A stretch of 13,846 nt of DNA from Desulfobacteraceae bacterium (lineage in GTDB: Bacteria; Desulfobacterota; Desulfobacteria; Desulfobacterales; Desulfosarcinaceae): the NCBI GenBank assembly GCA_027025615.1, contig JALVQM010000283.1, forward strand, positions 1 to 13,846. The letters are read 5' to 3'. Every line of letters begins with the position of its first letter. Within the stretch, counting starts at the first letter, position 1. This document shows, piece after piece, positions 13,587 to 13,846 of this stretch. The translations under genes and the position numbers were made by a program. The notes below the pieces were generated by a model. It was not told the DNA's origin. It made no database searches and was given only the letters and a program-made list of their open reading frames with translations.

Positions 13587-13846
13587 ATGGGAAAATTATT
13601 TTATTTTTTCAGGTTGTTTTTGAGGTGTTGTTTAGGACTGTGGAAAGTATTTCCGGCAGCCATGTCAAAATTGGTATTAATTTTCTGCCTCTTTTTGATT
13701 TCTTCCCAGAACGTTGTGGCAGAAACCACGGTAAGCGGCAACATTAGCGTGGATACGGTCTGGACAGCAGCAGAAAGTCCTTATCTTGTTACCTCGTCCA
13801 TCACCGTCCAGGGCACGGACGGCACAGACGGTGTCACCACCCTGAC
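13587..13846 (+). CDS. Secreted surface protein, N-terminus only; possible beta-helix or adhesin-like
   Basis: The open frame runs from ATG 13587 (AAGGGA eight bases upstream of the start) to the window edge, 86 codons. Residues 1-46 form a long export region: an aromatic/basic first part (MGKLFYFFRLFLRCCLGLW) and then a conventional signal peptide from Met26 (MSKLVLIFCLFLISSQNVVA). The mature start, about ETTVSGNISVDTVW, continues SPYLVTSSITVQGTDG and then a TTLT segment. Short strands rich in Thr, Val and Gly, of the type G-x-I-xx-DTVWT followed by xVTxxITV, typically open large right-handed beta-helix or filamentous surface proteins, where an IEPG-type phrase often follows. This is pattern recognition, not a domain match. 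If Met26 were the true start, the export signal would be ordinary, but that ATG lacks a good ribosome site. Confidence 0.6.
   Translation, partial: MGKLFYFFRLFLRCCLGLWKVFPAAMSKLVLIFCLFLISSQNVVAETTVSGNISVDTVWTAAESPYLVTSSITVQGTDGTDGVTTL

Noticed and set aside
1..13846. tRNA, rRNA, CRISPR arrays, insertion sequences and prophage signs
   Set aside because: No regularly spaced repeats, transposase-like frames or recognisable RNA gene sequences were seen on either strand.

Overview
The window looks like a chromosomal segment of an anaerobic or facultative Gram-negative bacterium. A Desulfobacterota-type organism (sulfate or metal reducer, or syntroph) is the best guess. The reasons are a Tat-exported group 1 [NiFe] hydrogenase without a membrane anchor, an ETF gene starting next to it, and a sensor kinase with a cysteine cluster inside its HAMP domain. 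This assignment is inferred from gene content and protein style, not from a marker gene.

Left part, minus strand (reading from about 9455 down to 1): small subunit, large subunit, a perfect 13-bp stem-loop, the maturation protease, hypC, hypF, hypD, hypE and an apbE-type flavin transferase, followed by the first 62 codons of an electron transfer flavoprotein beta subunit with its own promoter. The small subunit carries a twin-arginine signal that should export the folded heterodimer. HypF/HypE make the thiocarboxamide-derived cyanide ligands and HypC/HypD carry and assemble the Fe(CN)2CO unit. The protease removes a 15-residue tail from the large subunit after nickel insertion. hypA and hypB (nickel delivery) and a cytochrome partner are not in the window. 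The hyp genes are tightly packed, with overlaps or a 1-bp gap from hypC to hypE, which suggests coupled translation.

Middle, about 9456-9960: a 505-bp gene-free divergent spacer, AT-rich toward its right end and containing several inverted repeats. It should hold the promoters of the hydrogenase operon (leftward) and the sensory operon (rightward).

Right part, plus strand: a branched-chain-amino-acid-type substrate-binding lipoprotein whose stop codon overlaps the start of a membrane histidine kinase (ATGA overlap). No transporter permease or response regulator is present, so the binding protein probably serves as the kinase's extracytoplasmic ligand receptor. The kinase has two membrane helices, a HAMP domain interrupted by a six-cysteine insert, a PAS domain and a complete HisKA/HATPase core. 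This pair is the most unusual element here: it could combine ligand sensing outside with redox or metal sensing at the inner membrane surface.

Right end: a 444-bp spacer with a good sigma70-type promoter, whose -35 box lies in an inverted repeat, leads into the first 86 codons of a secreted protein. Its start resembles large beta-helical surface proteins. No tRNA, rRNA, CRISPR array, insertion sequence or phage gene was seen.
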